Positions 22,967 to 35,439 of a stretch of DNA of 64,000 nucleotides are shown piece by piece (within the stretch, counting starts at the first letter, position 1; every line of letters begins with the position of its first letter). The DNA is from Podocnemis expansa (Eukaryota > Chordata > Testudines > Podocnemididae). The notes beneath the pieces are model-generated. The model was not told the origin of the DNA. It saw nothing but the letters and a program-made list of their open reading frames with translations, and did no database searches. The stretch lies in contig ML682232.1 of assembly GCA_007922195.1 (NCBI GenBank), forward strand, positions 2,809,076 through 2,873,075, in the 5' to 3' direction. The translations under genes were made by a program, and so were the position numbers.

Positions 22967-23456
22967 CAGTGGCTCCCAGCCTTTTTGGCTCAAGGGTCAC
23001 GGGTAACATTTTTACAGTCCTGAAGAGCCACCAGCCTCCACCAAAAGGCCCTCCTCCCAAAGCAGTTTGCATAGCTCACAGATCTCCTGTCTCCCTGACA
23101 GCAGCAGGGATACTGCATGCATCCTGCAGCTCTGCATACTCTATGTGTGTCCCAAGGCAGTGGTTCCCTCCTGAGGCCAGCGGGACCAAAGATCAGTCAC
23201 CGACTCCCTCTGACTCTAGCAAGGACTCTATCCCCTTGGACTTGGTTCTGGTGTTTTTCCATGCTCTCTGCTACAGAGGGGATAGGAGTGCTAATCTCCT
23301 ATCCCTTTAGCTGCAGCAAGGAGCCTGCATCCATCTTTTAGCCTTGTGGAAACATGCTCCATCTGGGTCTTTAGGCAGTGACTCCCTGCTCCAGCTAGCA
23401 GGAGTGGAGCCAAGGGCCATTTTTTTGGCTCCCAAAACACAGGTTAGGAACCACTG
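22967..23456. mobile_element. Non-autonomous hAT DNA transposon, 490 bp
   Basis: The terminal inverted repeats are CAGTGGCTCCCAGCC (left) and, at the right, aggttaggaaccactg. They are flanked by an exact 8-bp duplication, ccctaaac, at 22959-22966 and 23457-23464. The interior has no transposase, and the open frames across 22969-23520 on both strands arise from the non-coding element. It is related in its ends to the 5649-6836 element but its interior differs. Confidence 0.88.
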
Positions 23457-23464
23457 CCCTAAAC

Positions 23465-23877
23465 TATGTGTCTCCAATATTCTGAAGGTAAAAAACCAAT
23501 TCAAATACCTTCTCTGCATCTATAGTCAAAACAGGTTCTTTACTAGCGTAGTACCACAGAGAAGATTTTTTTTTTGTTTTTGTTGTCACAAATCTGGATG
23601 CCAGTATTTTAGTAAAAATGTTACTGTTTACATTTCTTAATACAATGGATTTATAAGATACTGCACTCTGTAAGTCCTTATCTGGAAGGTATCAAAACAA
23701 TATTTGGCTAATAGATGGCACCCAGAAAACCAAAGTACACTCCAACAAGGGAATCACCTGGGTTTAAAATATGTGATAGAATTCAGACGTGAATCCGGGA
23801 TGCTTTCCTGATTTTAAATGATGGAATTGCTAACTATTTGCTCCTGTGTTATTGGGTCACCTAGCACCTCTCTTCCA
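23465..23877. other. Unassigned intergenic sequence
   Basis: No feature recognised. There is a T-run at about 23564-23573. Confidence 0.4.
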
Positions 23878-24660
23878 CTATGTTAAACTGTGTAGTTTAA
23901 GAGTTGCTGAAATGTTCCCAGTTAGTCTTGAAGAAGTTCCATCTTTTAGCAGGGAGTCAAGAAGTTGGGGGTAAGTAGTGGAGTGCTTTTGAGGAGAACT
24001 GGTCTGTGATGGGTGGCAGACTGTGAAGGACTGTTCTATTTGGGGTATCGTATATGCTGCCACCCACCAGGCCAAATGTGGGATAACTGATGAATTCCAA
24101 CAGCTTGAACAGAAGATGCCCAGTAGTTTGTTAGTGTGGAAAAGAGCCAGGTACAGTTTGGAGGACCAGTTGCTTAATGTCTCCCTGTTTGCTGTGGAGT
24201 AATTATAGCACTAGTAGGCTTCCTGATAGTTGAAGTCTCCCATGTACACAATAGACGATGGAACCAATGGGAGGTCTTTAGGTTGCAATATAGTGGATGG
24301 GGATTATACACATTCACAATGTGCAGGTCTTATATTTACAATGTCACACCATCAGCCCTATGCTTAGTGAAGACATAGTTATCATTATGCAGTCATATAC
24401 AGTAGAGCTCATCTAGGAAGCAGTTCCATGTTGGGGACTGTGTGTGATGATGAGACATTTGAAGCATGGGATGCTAGTTCTACTCATCAATAAAAAAAGG
24501 GCACTGTTAGCATTGACAACAGGGACCACCATGTCTTTCTTAGCAGGGGTGAAATGTTCAGTGTTCAGCTGTTGGATCCTGTGGATAGTTGAGAGTTTAA
24601 ACTTCATAATGGGGCAAAAGGTCAGTGCTGATTTCAATAGGAATCTTGAACCCAAATTTA
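23878..24660 (-). pseudogene. LINE endonuclease (APE-type) remnant, inverted 5' part
   Basis: Read on the minus strand, 24250-24230 encodes VYMGDFN, and the codons upstream (about 24330-24290) read like NVYNPHP. Together these are the NVY...P and GDFN blocks of apurinic-like endonucleases of non-LTR retrotransposons. Downstream residues (LALFHT, then a HLAWWV stretch ending near 23878) fit the part after GDFN that ends in NPDLAF in intact members. Stops and frame shifts are frequent. It abuts plus-strand C-terminal sequence of a similar LINE at about 24670, so I read it as the inverted half of one insertion. The clade is not certain, but it is not the CR1 subfamily seen elsewhere in the window. 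Confidence 0.6.
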
Positions 24661-24669
24661 CAACTCATT

Positions 24670-25530
24670 AGCCATCAAGAAGACATTCCCACGTTCCCAG
24701 TTATTAAGCTGGACAGAACTCTTTCCTTCCTCTACCCTATCAATGGAGCACTAGTGAACATGCTCTCCTGCTCTGGGACTGTGTATGCTCTAGCTGATTA
24801 TCGCATGTCTCCTTGGGGCACCAGTACAGATACACCTAAGCTGAACACACAACTCATTGCTGCCTTCTGCATTATCAGTGGATGGCTGCACTGCACACCC
24901 TCTGGTGTATTGTGCATTCAGTCTGGTGTTCCACCTCCACCAGTTGAGACAGCTGGCTGCAACCAAGCAGGCAGCATTCATAGCTGTTAACAGCTGACTC
25001 CAGCCCATCCATGAAAGGATCTTCCAGCCTCTGATAGCCCAATACCTCAGGAGCTGCAAGACTTTCATAAGAGCAGCTTATGCCTTCACATAGGCAGATA
25101 AGTGGACAGAGTGGGTCATGAGCCAATGGAGGAAAGAACAATGCTCTGGCAGATGGCAACAACTGCCTCACAACTCTCCCTCACTCATACGCTGTAGCCA
25201 GCCACTAAAGGAGTAGATCCACTTAAAATGCCTAAGATCTGGTGTTGGCACTACAACTCCTGCATGCACAGCTGTAACCCCTGTGCTACTGCAGCCTTTT
25301 GAGTGTGGAGAAGAACAAACAGCAGGCCATCATGTGAAGGAATACCCGATCCACTGCCTCAAAGGAATTCAGGATTCCCTCAGGCTCCTAACCAACAGTG
25401 CACTGGACTGGAGAGGTCTACCATGAACAACTGCTGAATGAAGGCTCAAATGGAACTCTACACCACATGCAAGAAGCTATGTGACATCCTGCAGTATGAA
25501 TCAATCCAGCCACAACTCTGTCCAACTTGT
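24670..25530 (+). pseudogene. LINE ORF2 C-terminal remnant (post-reverse-transcriptase region)
   Basis: A frame at about 24787-24960 reads YALADYRMSPWGTSTDT..LN..I.SG...TPSGVLCIQSGVPPPPVE. It resembles the conserved YA.AEY..PVW..S.HT...D..LN segment that follows the reverse transcriptase in several LINE clades. Near 25300-25420 another frame reads ECGEEQTAGHHVKE-P-H, like the C-terminal Cys-His region (ECG.EEQT..H....CP). Stops interrupt it. The reverse transcriptase core is missing between this and the inverted endonuclease part, as in a twin-primed insertion. Confidence 0.6.
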
Positions 25531-27760
25531 ATCCTCATTTGAAAAACGTTAATTGGCAAATAGGAGAGCTGTCTTTTTTTGAATAATTAGTGCTTCTAAT
25601 GCTAATTTTACATTCTTACGCTCTATAAGCAGGTCTCTTATTAGTCATAAAATACTGTTTTGGCAAACCATGAATTTGTTCCTCTACGCCAGCCTTTTTT
25701 TTTCTTGTGCCTTTTCTCCTATAAATATCAGGAGATACTATGTCCCCTTATGGCCTCCCAGCTAACTCCCAGGGACATATCCTGTAAAGGACTGTCCTTA
25801 GCATAACAATCAATATATATAATAGTATTCTGCCATTACTATTCATGAAGTCATGTTATGATGACTCCAAAATGACCATTGAAGAAGGCGGTATCATCTT
25901 TGCTTGGAGTATAAACATTACATGTTGTAACAGGTTTAGCCTCCACACAACCCTGCAACTGAACCCATCTGACCTCTCTGGGTCTATTTGTCTCCTTGCA
26001 TATTCCAGTGTTAGTTGTTTGTTTATTAGCATGCACAACCGCCTTTTATGGCAGCTGGAAGCTGCTTCATAAGCACGGGATAAAATTCTCTTTTAAATGA
26101 GATTAATCTTTAGTTTTGAGATAAGTTTCCTGAAGCATTGCAATCAATAAACTTCCAAAGTAAATTGTTCCTGATTCTTTTCTTAACCTTTTTTTCAGAC
26201 TATTCAATATTCTTCATCCCCACCTTACTCCTCAACAACTGCTAGCTGAATCTATGAAGTAATCATCAGTTCCATGGAATTACATTCAATATTATCTCCA
26301 ATTATAGCATAATACTAAACTGCTTGTTTTAAACATTCTAATTTTCATTTTCTCTTTATAATCCATATATCTTCTGATCTTGTTTGTAATTACAACCTTT
26401 CCCATTAACTCTCATACAATTACTTGTTCAAAACTATTACTTAACCACCTTCCCCATAAACTCATGTAATTTATAAATTATTGCCACTGAGGCGGTATTT
26501 TCCTTACAAAACAAAACACTGTGTTTAGAGACATTCTGAAGTCATCCCATTTCCTTTTACTGGTAGTTAGTGAGCCCACAATTGAGATGTATTTAGCTTG
26601 AGCCTAATCAGTTCCTACTTCTTGGTGCACTATGAATTCAAGCCAACACATAGCAGAAGAATAATCACTGCTCACAAAAGTACAGCTAATTCATTTTTTA
26701 CAGAATTTGCAAAGTCTATATCACATCAATAACATGCTGTATTATATATTTTCATGGTGGTTTGTTATTCTTATTGCACTCAATATTTAGTAGCCAGGAG
26801 GACCTACTTTTCTAGTTTGAATTTTGTATAGATCCCGCTGCCCTTTCTGGCATACCAATTAAACCCCGAAGTTCTTAGGCACATACAGCTCAGCGCCCTG
26901 CACCAAAGATCCATTATCCATAATTCTGTACGAGTCTACAGAAACAGCACTGGACACAATAAAAATACTTTTTAAAAAGTGTATCATATAAAACTGACAT
27001 ACTATTTATTTTATCACTTTTAAATATCTTAACAGGTTCCAATTACAGTATAGTGTTTTAGACACTGTGCATTTTTTTTTATGGGAGTGCAGCTCTCAGT
27101 GAGTTTAAAGGAGTCTGACTTATGTCTGTCTGCATTTTGTACACTCTATAGTGTGTTGCAGCCAAAACCAGTAGTTGAAGAAACTTCAACATACACGTTT
27201 TCTAAGACTATATACAGAAGAAGTTTCCTAAATGCACAACTCCCAACACTGCCAAGAAATATCAAGTATAACTGAATTCAATTTGCTTCTTCACTGAATT
27301 GTTGAGGATCAAGCTAAATCCCAAATAAGAGAGTACAATAGTTCATCTGTATGTGAGTTCATTTATCTATTTCTAACATTCCAAGTCAAACCAACACTAT
27401 AAAATCAATATACAACCTCAGCATGTTATAAATGAACAGACAAAAATAGACATATAAGCACACACAAGGCTAAGTCCAATTTGCCCCCAAAACCTACTTC
27501 CACAAAAATGCTCCTGTGATACTGCTCAGGGGAAGAAGGTGAGCAGGATATTGACTATATATTTAGGAAACCAGAGACAGAAAAATAAAAGGCCTCAACT
27601 TTTAGTAGCAGCCTCTGGTTATGGGTGTCTAATCTGAGATACCTGGAGTCCAATTTTCACAAGCATTGAACACCCACAGTAAAGTGACAGTCGTGGGTGC
27701 TCAGAAAACAAGCAAATTAAGCCTTAGTCCTGAAGTGCGGAACCCAGAATTAGAAGCCAG
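25531..27760. other. Unassigned intergenic sequence
   Basis: There is no recognisable gene or transposon. A cluster of short frames around 25845-26072 on both strands has no visible domain and no splice context. Confidence 0.4.
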
Positions 27761-27770
27761 TCCTGAAAAC

Positions 27771-27866
27771 ACTCCAAAACATCTGATGAAGTGGAATATT
27801 CCCCCACAAAAGCTCATGCAATAAACAAATCTGTTAGTCTTTAAGTGCCACAAGATTCCTTGCTTT
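27771..27866 (+). mobile_element. Minimal Penelope-like element tail, 96 bp, with 10-bp TSD
   Basis: Only the terminal ~90 bases of the family are present (acatctgatgaagtgg, cccccacaaaag, tgccacaagattcct). They are flanked by exact copies of tcctgaaaac at 27761-27770 and 27867-27876. This shows that the tail alone can be the full length of an insertion. Confidence 0.85.
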
Positions 27867-27876
27867 TCCTGAAAAC

Positions 27877-29024
27877 CTTATGTGTATGCAGCATGAATAT
27901 GCATGTCCCTACCTGTACGAGATATAGGCAAATAGAAACATATATTATGTTAGGTGCCAAGTTCTCCAATAAGCCTACTGCACCTTTCACCATTGCTGGA
28001 ATCACTAATGAAACACTTTGTGCAACTCTACATGGATGCTCCTGCTTTTAGCTGAACACCATTTTTCAGCATAGTTGGATACAAGTCAAGCTTTCTCAAA
28101 GGTTAGAAGGGATTTATTCTTTCTGTCAGTTTATACCTTGGGGTTTCCTGAGCAAAGACTGCCAACAGTGTCACAACAATTGTACTGATTTTGCGATAAA
28201 GACTACATGATTAGGATTTAAACAGAAATCACAACCAGACTGCAGGCCTACTTAAAAGGAGGTTCCTAAAGCTGGGCAATTCCAAAATTTACCTCAAAAT
28301 AAAGTCATTGCTTTCTAGAACATTTCACTTAATCTTGTTTCTAACTTAAAGGAGAACTACATTTAGTTTAAAAACTTGCTTTGATTCAAGATCTGTCTTT
28401 TATGAGAGACTGTTTACCAGCTCAGTTTAGAACAATGTTAAGCATTCTGTAAACCCCCCTGGATTCTGGAAACACTGGTCATTTCTTCTGAGTTCATCAG
28501 ATCACAGCCCTGGAAGCAACAAACCATATTCCAAAGGCCACCTAAATATTTTATAGAATCATAGGGTTCGAAGGGACCTCATGTTCCTTCACCATCTTTG
28601 CTTTAGAAACTGAAGGTTGTTTCATCTTTTTGGAGTGGTCTGCATGAAATTCTCAAATAGCAATCTAAAACTTAAGCAGTCTAATTACAGACAAGAACAG
28701 AAGGAGAGGACCAGATTAATGCTTAAAAAATGACCTAGAAACACAGCTGATCAGAAACTTTATTAGCACTCATCTAAATAGGTTCATCTTAGCTTTAGTT
28801 TAATGAATTTTAAAAAAATATATTGCTAGTGGCTCCTGCTTTTTCCAGTCATTAGTAGAGCCACTACCAACATGAGGTCTTCTTAATTTACTGTAACTGA
28901 AGCCAAAGTGAACCCACTGTGTTACAGAAGAATGAAAAAGAGGAATTTACCTTAACTTGCTGAGAAGTTGTTGGCAGGAAGACATGCTTTAGTCAAATAA
29001 AAAGTTATATTTTACATGCACAAG
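27877..29024. other. Mostly unassigned; tiny CR1 scrap
   Basis: The stretch atagaatcatagggttc with aagggacctcatg (28553-28582) resembles the reverse complement of a CR1 3' region. The rest has no recognisable feature. Confidence 0.4.
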
Positions 29025-29137
29025 ATACTGGGCTCAATAGAGGGGTGACTGAGTGTAATTTAATGGTATGTGATGTACAGAAGATCAGACAAGATGACCT
29101 AATGGACTTTCTGGTCTTAAACTGTGAATCTATGAAG
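29025..29137 (+). repeat. CR1-type 3' end fragment
   Basis: The sequence ggggtgactgagtgtaat through gatgacctaatggac and ctatgaaga matches the distal tail of a CR1 subfamily. It is short and non-coding. The family is named from memory of the consensus. Confidence 0.6.
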
Positions 29138-29807
29138 ACAATATTAAATCAGAGTGTGAAATAGTAAGGCATTGTGTTTTGTAGCCTTTCATACTGCACA
29201 CTATAGCTGAGGTCTGGTCTGACATAAGAAGTTAGCATATGGTGGGAGCTCATTACCTGTAAGAATTAGAAAGGTAAAACAGGCGATTAGGCTGAAAATA
29301 AAATATCTGTGCTAAATAAGACAAGTAAACAGGTCAGCAAGCTAGAAAGACAATGTCTGAGCCAGCTAAAATAAGAGGAAGGACACCCAGGGAACCATTT
29401 ACTTACAGTGGACAAGGTAAGTCAGGAAAATAGAGATGATAAAATGATCAAATTCTATATGAACAGCTCATAGACAAAGCATGCTGCACAATAACCAAGC
29501 CAATCATGAAGCATATGATGCAATGTAACATGTAAAGGAAGAGTGGATGTGTGGTACATCCTATACCCACCTCCATACTTGAATGTGATCAACTCAGCAC
29601 AGCTTTGCTGTACATTAGACAAAGGAATATGACTGACAAAATCTGGAGTTGAACTGAGATTTTTTGATTCAGAGAAATGGATTAAAGTGTTGCTCCAGAG
29701 CTGAACAAGAAGTTCTGGATAAGCAGAGTGGGAAAAAGTTTTGGAGGAAATGCTAACACAACCGGAAGTATTCCTCCCAATCTGCTGCAGAGATACACAA
29801 ATACTCT
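29138..29807. other. Unassigned intergenic sequence
   Basis: No feature recognised. Confidence 0.4.
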
Positions 29808-29816
29808 ATCAATAAA

Positions 29817-30041
29817 ACAAACAAGGAGTCCTGTGGCACTTTTAAAGACTAATGAATTTATCACATGACCTTTCATGGGAGAAAATCCCACTCGGTCAGA
29901 CACCCCATCTTCAAAGCATTTGGTGAAGCGGGATTTTCTCCAATGAAAGCTCAAGCAATAAATAAATTTGTTGGTCTTTAAAAGTGCCACGGGACTCCTT
30001 GTTTGTTTGGCTCAACTAGACTAACATGGCTACCCCTTTTA
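29817..30041. mobile_element. Fold-back (palindromic) Penelope-like element tail, 225 bp
   Basis: A minus-strand arm (aaacaaacaaggagtcc from 29818) is joined to a plus-strand arm ending ggctacccctttt at 30040. A spacer containing catcttcaaagcattt sits between the two hammerhead-like segments (29878-29945). A 9-bp target duplication, atcaataaa, lies at 29808-29816 and 30042-30050. There is no coding capacity. The translated frame reading across it is an artefact. Confidence 0.85.
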
Positions 30042-30050
30042 ATCAATAAA

Positions 30051-30357
30051 TAAACTTTATTAGCTATCTGAATTACACAAAAATCTCAAGAGGGTGAATT
30101 ATTAAAATAAACTGGTTCATATCAATACTATGACAGAGTCATGGCTCATTTATGAGCCTGCTACTTTCAAGAGGCTACAATGCAAAGTGTGGAAACTGAA
30201 GCAGTAACAGCATTTTCATTTTACTTCACCAGATGGACACAGTGACAAGGCAGAATGAGTTCTAAATATATTACAGAACACCAAATGGTGGTAGGGCTCA
30301 GCTCTATAAGCACTTACAGAATTACTATAGTCTCTTCACAACTGGAATAGAACACTT
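30051..30357. other. Unassigned intergenic sequence
   Basis: No feature recognised. Confidence 0.4.
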
Positions 30358-30500
30358 TGTTAGTACTATTTATTTGTATTGTAGCAGGTATTGTATTGTA
30401 TTAGAGGCCCAGGTACTGTACCAACACACAGAATGAGACAGTTCTACCCCTGCTGAGTTAGCAATCTAATTGGAAACAAGATACAAAGGAGCATGGGAAA
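30358..30500 (+). repeat. MIR-like ancient repeat fragment
   Basis: The order tttatttgtattgtagc, taggcaggta..., taccaacacacagaat, gacagttctacccctg, agcaatctaattgg resembles the widespread ancient amniote repeat whose consensus runs tatttgtattacggtagc, gctgtacaaacac, gacagtccctgcccc, gcttacaatctaa. The copy is diverged. Confidence 0.55.
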
Positions 30501-31054
30501 ACAAAGGAGAGAATGGAAGACGGATGACTGTAACAGAAATAAAATCACATCGTGTTAGAGTTGACTTACAATAGAATGCTTTCTAAGGAGAATGTGTTTT
30601 AATACATTAAAGTCAGCTGTCATCAACTGATGCAAAACAAAACCATCCTTGATTAGTTGGTTTCTGACAGACATCACAGTAGAGGTGGGTCAAGAAGAGA
30701 GGGTGGAAGGAGAAGAGGGTCTCATAGGTTAATACAAGTAGAGCATTCCATGCATAAAAGAGTTCTGAAAAAGAAAACACAGACACTTGTGAAGGAAGCT
30801 GGCAGGTGGCTGGTTTTATGGGCAATATAGAACATTGATGCTAAATGGCAACAATCAAGAGAGGACAAACAGGGAAGGGCCTTAAGGCAAAAAATAAATA
30901 ACCTGAGTAACTTGTGATGCTGCAATAGAGTTTTTGGGAATGAGGAGACAGACAAATAATGAAGTCTGATTGCAGAGCATGGTCACGTGACAGCTGGTGA
31001 CATTCAAAATAGATACTGATGCCCCAGTATGGCAGAAATTTCCCCCAAAGAATG
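30501..31054. other. Unassigned intergenic sequence
   Basis: There are overlapping minus-strand frames between 30613 and 31203, but I find no domain, signal peptide or splice structure to support a gene. Confidence 0.4.
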
Positions 31055-31127
31055 CTGTTAGTCTTCAAGTACCACAGGACTCCCTGTGTGCTTGCTTTAC
31101 TTAACAAAACTAATATGGCTGCCCCTA
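31055..31127 (+). mobile_element. Short Penelope-like element tail
   Basis: Only the last ~70 bases of the PLE tail remain (ctgttagtcttcaagt, accacaggactccc, ctaatatggctgcccc). It shares the cttcaag variant with the palindromic copy at 20937-21468. Confidence 0.7.
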
Positions 31128-32340
31128 TAGATCTGGACTCTATTGTGTTTTTTGGTCTGCAACCAATCCATGAATAGTGTTCTGGATCAGCACATTCTAT
31201 CATCTTTGACGTTTAACTAAATTGAAAGCATAAACACCAGCTACTGTACTTCCAGTCTAGGGAGAGGTGTCATCAAGGGAACTGAGACATTGAAAACAGG
31301 TAAGAGGGTTTTACCCAAGCCTGAGCAGGTGAAAGAATGAAGGAGACAAGGTGGGTGTTGGCATGAGAGACAGGGTGAAGCCTGGTCATCAGTGGGGACA
31401 ATGTCCTGGGATGCACATCAGAGCACCCCTGGGCTATGATCTATATGATTTTTCTGTTTCCTTATGAACTGTAATTGTGTGATTTTATACCATTTAGGCC
31501 ATGCAAGGTTTCTTTATGGATCCTCAAACCTGCCCTACAGGATTAATATGTGATCTTTCCTTTAGCAATGTGTATGCGTGTGGGGAAGGGAGAGGGCATG
31601 TTACACAGCACAGACCTACAGGGCTATCTCTAGGACAGAGACCGGCGAAGAATTGGGCCATGGTTTGAAAGATGAAGATAATGGCTATAACCCATCACAG
31701 CTGGACTTGAGGGGTAAGATGAGCATATTTGTAATAGTGTTATTAGTTTAGTATGTGTGTTTTATATTTTTTTTTCTCATGGTAGCTTCTGACTCATTTA
31801 TATTAGGATTCTGCACTGATCTGCTATATTCTCACTTAAAATTGTACTCTGATAAAAAAATTAGCATTTGTTTTATCTAAAGCTCTGTGGACTTTAGAGG
31901 GTATGAATGCAGACAGCTGGGCACCATCCATTTCAGTGTTAAATGGATGAACTTGAGTCTATGGCAATTGGTGGAAAGCCCCAATCCCTGCGAGACAGAG
32001 GGTCCCACAGTGGTATCTGGGGCTGCGGGTGCTTGAAGGAGGACTGTTCTCTATGTGACTGAAGAGAGAATGCTCACTGCCTGTGACCAGCAACATGCAG
32101 GAAACTAAAGTGGACTAACTCAGGGGTGAGTGGTCTCCTTGCTGGGGGGGGGGTAAGTTGGGGTTCAGAAGTAGAGATTGGGGGGTCACAGTGCCATACC
32201 AGACCCGATATGGGGAGCAGCCTGTCACAGACATGCCCCAGTATGAGTTTTTCTACTTCACAAATGGCTAGGCTAGCTGTGGAAGAGCAAACTATATTAT
32301 AGTCTGATTTATCAGGATCCTGTCCGTGCTGTCAAATATG
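31128..32340. other. Unassigned intergenic sequence
   Basis: Moderately GC-rich but featureless. There is a G-run near 32143-32151. Confidence 0.4.
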
Positions 32341-32348
32341 CCTTAGGG

Positions 32349-32537
32349 CAGTGGTTTTCAAACCATGGGCCAGGACCCAGTACTGAGTTGCAGACCCTTA
32401 GGAACTGGGTCCCAGGGCCCTTTGATGCCACTGCCAAAAGACTGGAATGCATTGTTCAAAGATGTAATTGTTGGGTTGTGGGCATAAATGATTTTTTTCA
32501 GCTGGGTTCTAGGGAAAAAAAAGTTTGAAAGCCACTG
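32349..32537 (-). mobile_element. Short hAT MITE, 189 bp
   Basis: Terminal inverted repeats CAGTGGTTTTCAAAC and gtttgaaagccactg match with one mismatch. The flanking 8-mers ccttaggg (32341-32348) and ccttacag (32538-32545) agree at 6 of 8 positions. The interior aligns, in opposite orientation, with the 45070-45257 element (gacccagtactg, gttgggttgtgggcataaatg). Strand is given relative to that copy. Confidence 0.82.
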
Positions 32538-32545
32538 CCTTACAG

Positions 32546-34089
32546 CACAAACAAGTCTTTCCCTATCTTGAGCAGCTTTTTGCATGTCCACTATGCTACC
32601 TGTAACAGATTTTCCTTCTTTAAGTACTGCCTGATGGAGATATTTTTTCAACTGATGCCAAGGAAGTGCACCTTCAGCTTGCCACTGGCATGCCTTCATG
32701 GCAAATGTTCTAGTTCCATTCTTAACATGTCTCAAATAATAATGATTAACACACATCCAGCTTAGTGGGAGGCAACCAGCTAGTGGCACAGGAAAAATGC
32801 AACACTTTAAACAAGATACTAAAGGGGAACAAAATTCTAGGTATCAATCTTAATACAGAAGTTGCATCATAAAGATTAAAGGAAGAAGAAATAATGAAAT
32901 TCTGTAAATATCATTTTCACTCATGTCGCATTATTCAGGGCAGTAGTTTATTTTATTGCAACTCTGGCTCATCCCCCCTCCTCTTTCTCCTTTCCATTCT
33001 GTATTTACAATGAAAAGGCGAGTATGCAGCAGCCGCTCAGGGAGACCTGTTGTGGGAAGAAAGAGAAACTGCAGGAGCAGAGTCCGTCTCCTCCTGCCCA
33101 GATATTAGCAGAACATGCAGAAGAGCTGTAAAACTAAGGCAGAGAAGCTGAAGGATGTATCTGATGCAGCCGATCTCACTTAAACTTTAAGGGAGTGAGA
33201 AACTATAGGGAAAGCCCAAGTGTGTGACTCTTAGGTGGTCTCAACTCTTTCCTCTAGCATGCTATGTACCTTTGAGTGACTGGACAATGGGTGTGTTCAG
33301 AAGGAGCTGGTATGAGTCTCTTAAATCATCTGCTGCTCACACACATCTAGAGAGGAACATCTTGCAGGGACCACATACAACTGGACCCACTGAGTTAATG
33401 CTGCTAGCAGCAAATGTGGGGCTGCCATCTGGGGAGTCAGCCTAAGAGTGGGTGCACTCCTGAGAGACCACCAAGGGACCATTCACCTTGTGACCATGGC
33501 TGGAAGGTACAAATAGGGGTTCTGTAACCTGGTGATGAAATCTAAATTAGGGTGAACTCCAGAGTTCCTTCCATGATGAAAAGAATGCACTTAGGGGTCT
33601 GTCACTTGAAACAGGATGAGTGAGAGAGAGAGAGAATGGTGAAGATTATAGGTGAAACTCAGCCCTAGTGACAGTCATATTCACTGTTTTATAACCTCTC
33701 CTCTCCCAGCTGTGAATTTCTTTAAAATGTTTCCTCACAAATGTGGCCTCCTGGGATATAGTCTTATAAAAACAGAAACTTTCTGGGGGACCAGCTGTAA
33801 TACAGTCTTAGAACAGCACACTTCAGTATGCTTCAAACAATATGATTTCCTAATTGTGCAATAGGATCTCCTAGGGGAGTCCCAAAGCAGAAGTCTCAGC
33901 TGCTGTTCAATTTACAGCAAGACTTGAGACAACAAAAGTTCCTGAAATTAAGGAAATGTTGGATCCTGTTTAAAAAGAGAACAGGCAGTTTAATTCATTT
34001 ATTTGGATTGCAAAGCCAGAAGCTTACCTCCTCTACTCAGTAGTGACTCTAGACAAGAACAATCAAGAATGGGCACAAGGCTGAGAAGG
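32546..34089. other. Unassigned intergenic sequence
   Basis: A pyrimidine-rich stretch occurs around 32970-33000 and a short GA repeat near 33621-33635. No coding or repeat feature is recognised. Confidence 0.4.
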
Positions 34090-34168
34090 TGGGTGAAATA
34101 ATATCTTCTATGAGATCAACGTTTGTTGGTGAGAGAGCCAAGCTTACACAGAGCTCTACTTCACATCC
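34090..34168 (-). mobile_element. Second-family PLE-type terminal fragment
   Basis: The phrase gtgggtgaaataatatct with gttggtgagagagccaagc and acacagagctctactt matches the tail of a second PLE family, also seen as inverted arms at 13438-13577. Single arm, truncated. Assignment to PLE is inferred. Confidence 0.5.
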
Positions 34169-35439
34169 ACAACACCACCACATATTGAAGGCTGGTTATG
34201 CATTTCCAGCTCCAGAGTTGGGATGTCTAAACACATGAGCTATCTATGAAATACTAATTCCAGAAGTTGAGGAAAGTTAAGGTCAGTTTCCAATAACTAT
34301 TTCTTGTGGATGATTTACACATGTCTGTGAGTATTATGTATATACATTATTGTAAAATAAATACAATAATTTGAATCAAGGGGCCATGTATGTAATCGTT
34401 AAAGGAATGACTATGCAAGAGTCACAAAACGAAGATGGAATGTATCCATTACTTAAGTAATTGTTATACAGAAATCTTTACAAGAAGATTTTCTAATTCC
34501 TTTACGAAGCCAGCAGTGTTAAACATTTTATTATAAAGAAATGAATCAAAGGCAATTTCAGCAGCCATTTTGCTGTACAATTAAATTAAAATTAATAGGG
34601 GATTAATGTGCAGTGTAGATTGTCTCAGAGAAGGACATAAAATAACAGGATTATTACAGTAAAATAACTATGATGTTTTGTGTAAATTTGCCTAATGTAA
34701 CAAATGGAAGAAGCAGCTACAAATTTTCTGCAGGTAGTATAGGAAGTTCAACAGGTTACAATGAAGAAGATAAAAAATAAAATTATATCTTACAACAAGA
34801 AAAACACATTGCCTGTAACTTAACAAATATGGATCTAGATAACTTCCCTGGGAATTTTAATACATTTATCATTGTCAGACATTGGGTTCAAAATTTTGAC
34901 TTCTATCTGAGAAATTACATCAGGAACTCTTCATGAAAACAAAAATGCAGAAGTAAGCACTGCATTTGTGTGCACGCACCTCAGAATGACAGTAGTTTTA
35001 GAATATTTGACATGAGTTTTGGAGTACTTACGTTTTTTGCCGCATAACAGCTCAGTTAATGTAAAAACAATTTTTTGTTATTTCTAACAGCAAAATTAAA
35101 GGAAGAATAAACTAGTAAAGAAACACCAGTGTGTTATGTCCTATAATATAGTTTGTTGTGCATATGACACACAACAAAAGAAAAATGGTTGTGCCCTTTG
35201 TAAATTCCAAATTTCCAAATTCTACTGCAATGCATGAGATGGCCTTTAGTGATTTATACTAGTTGCTGTTGGACTTTATTGGTTTTCACTGGTCACTGTT
35301 GAATTTTTCTGGTCTACAGAAGGGCCAGTAATCCCAAGTGAAAATAGACTTTGACTTTTGTGTTGCCCTGAAACACAGCTGCTTAGCTGATAACTTCTGG
35401 ACAGATCTTCAGCTAATATAAATCAGCATATTTATATAG
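34169..35439. other. Unassigned intergenic sequence
   Basis: AT-rich, no recognised feature. Confidence 0.4.

Noticed and set aside
32358..32789. 143-codon minus-strand frame
   Set aside because: Almost half of it is the reverse reading of the 189-bp hAT MITE. The remainder shows no domain.
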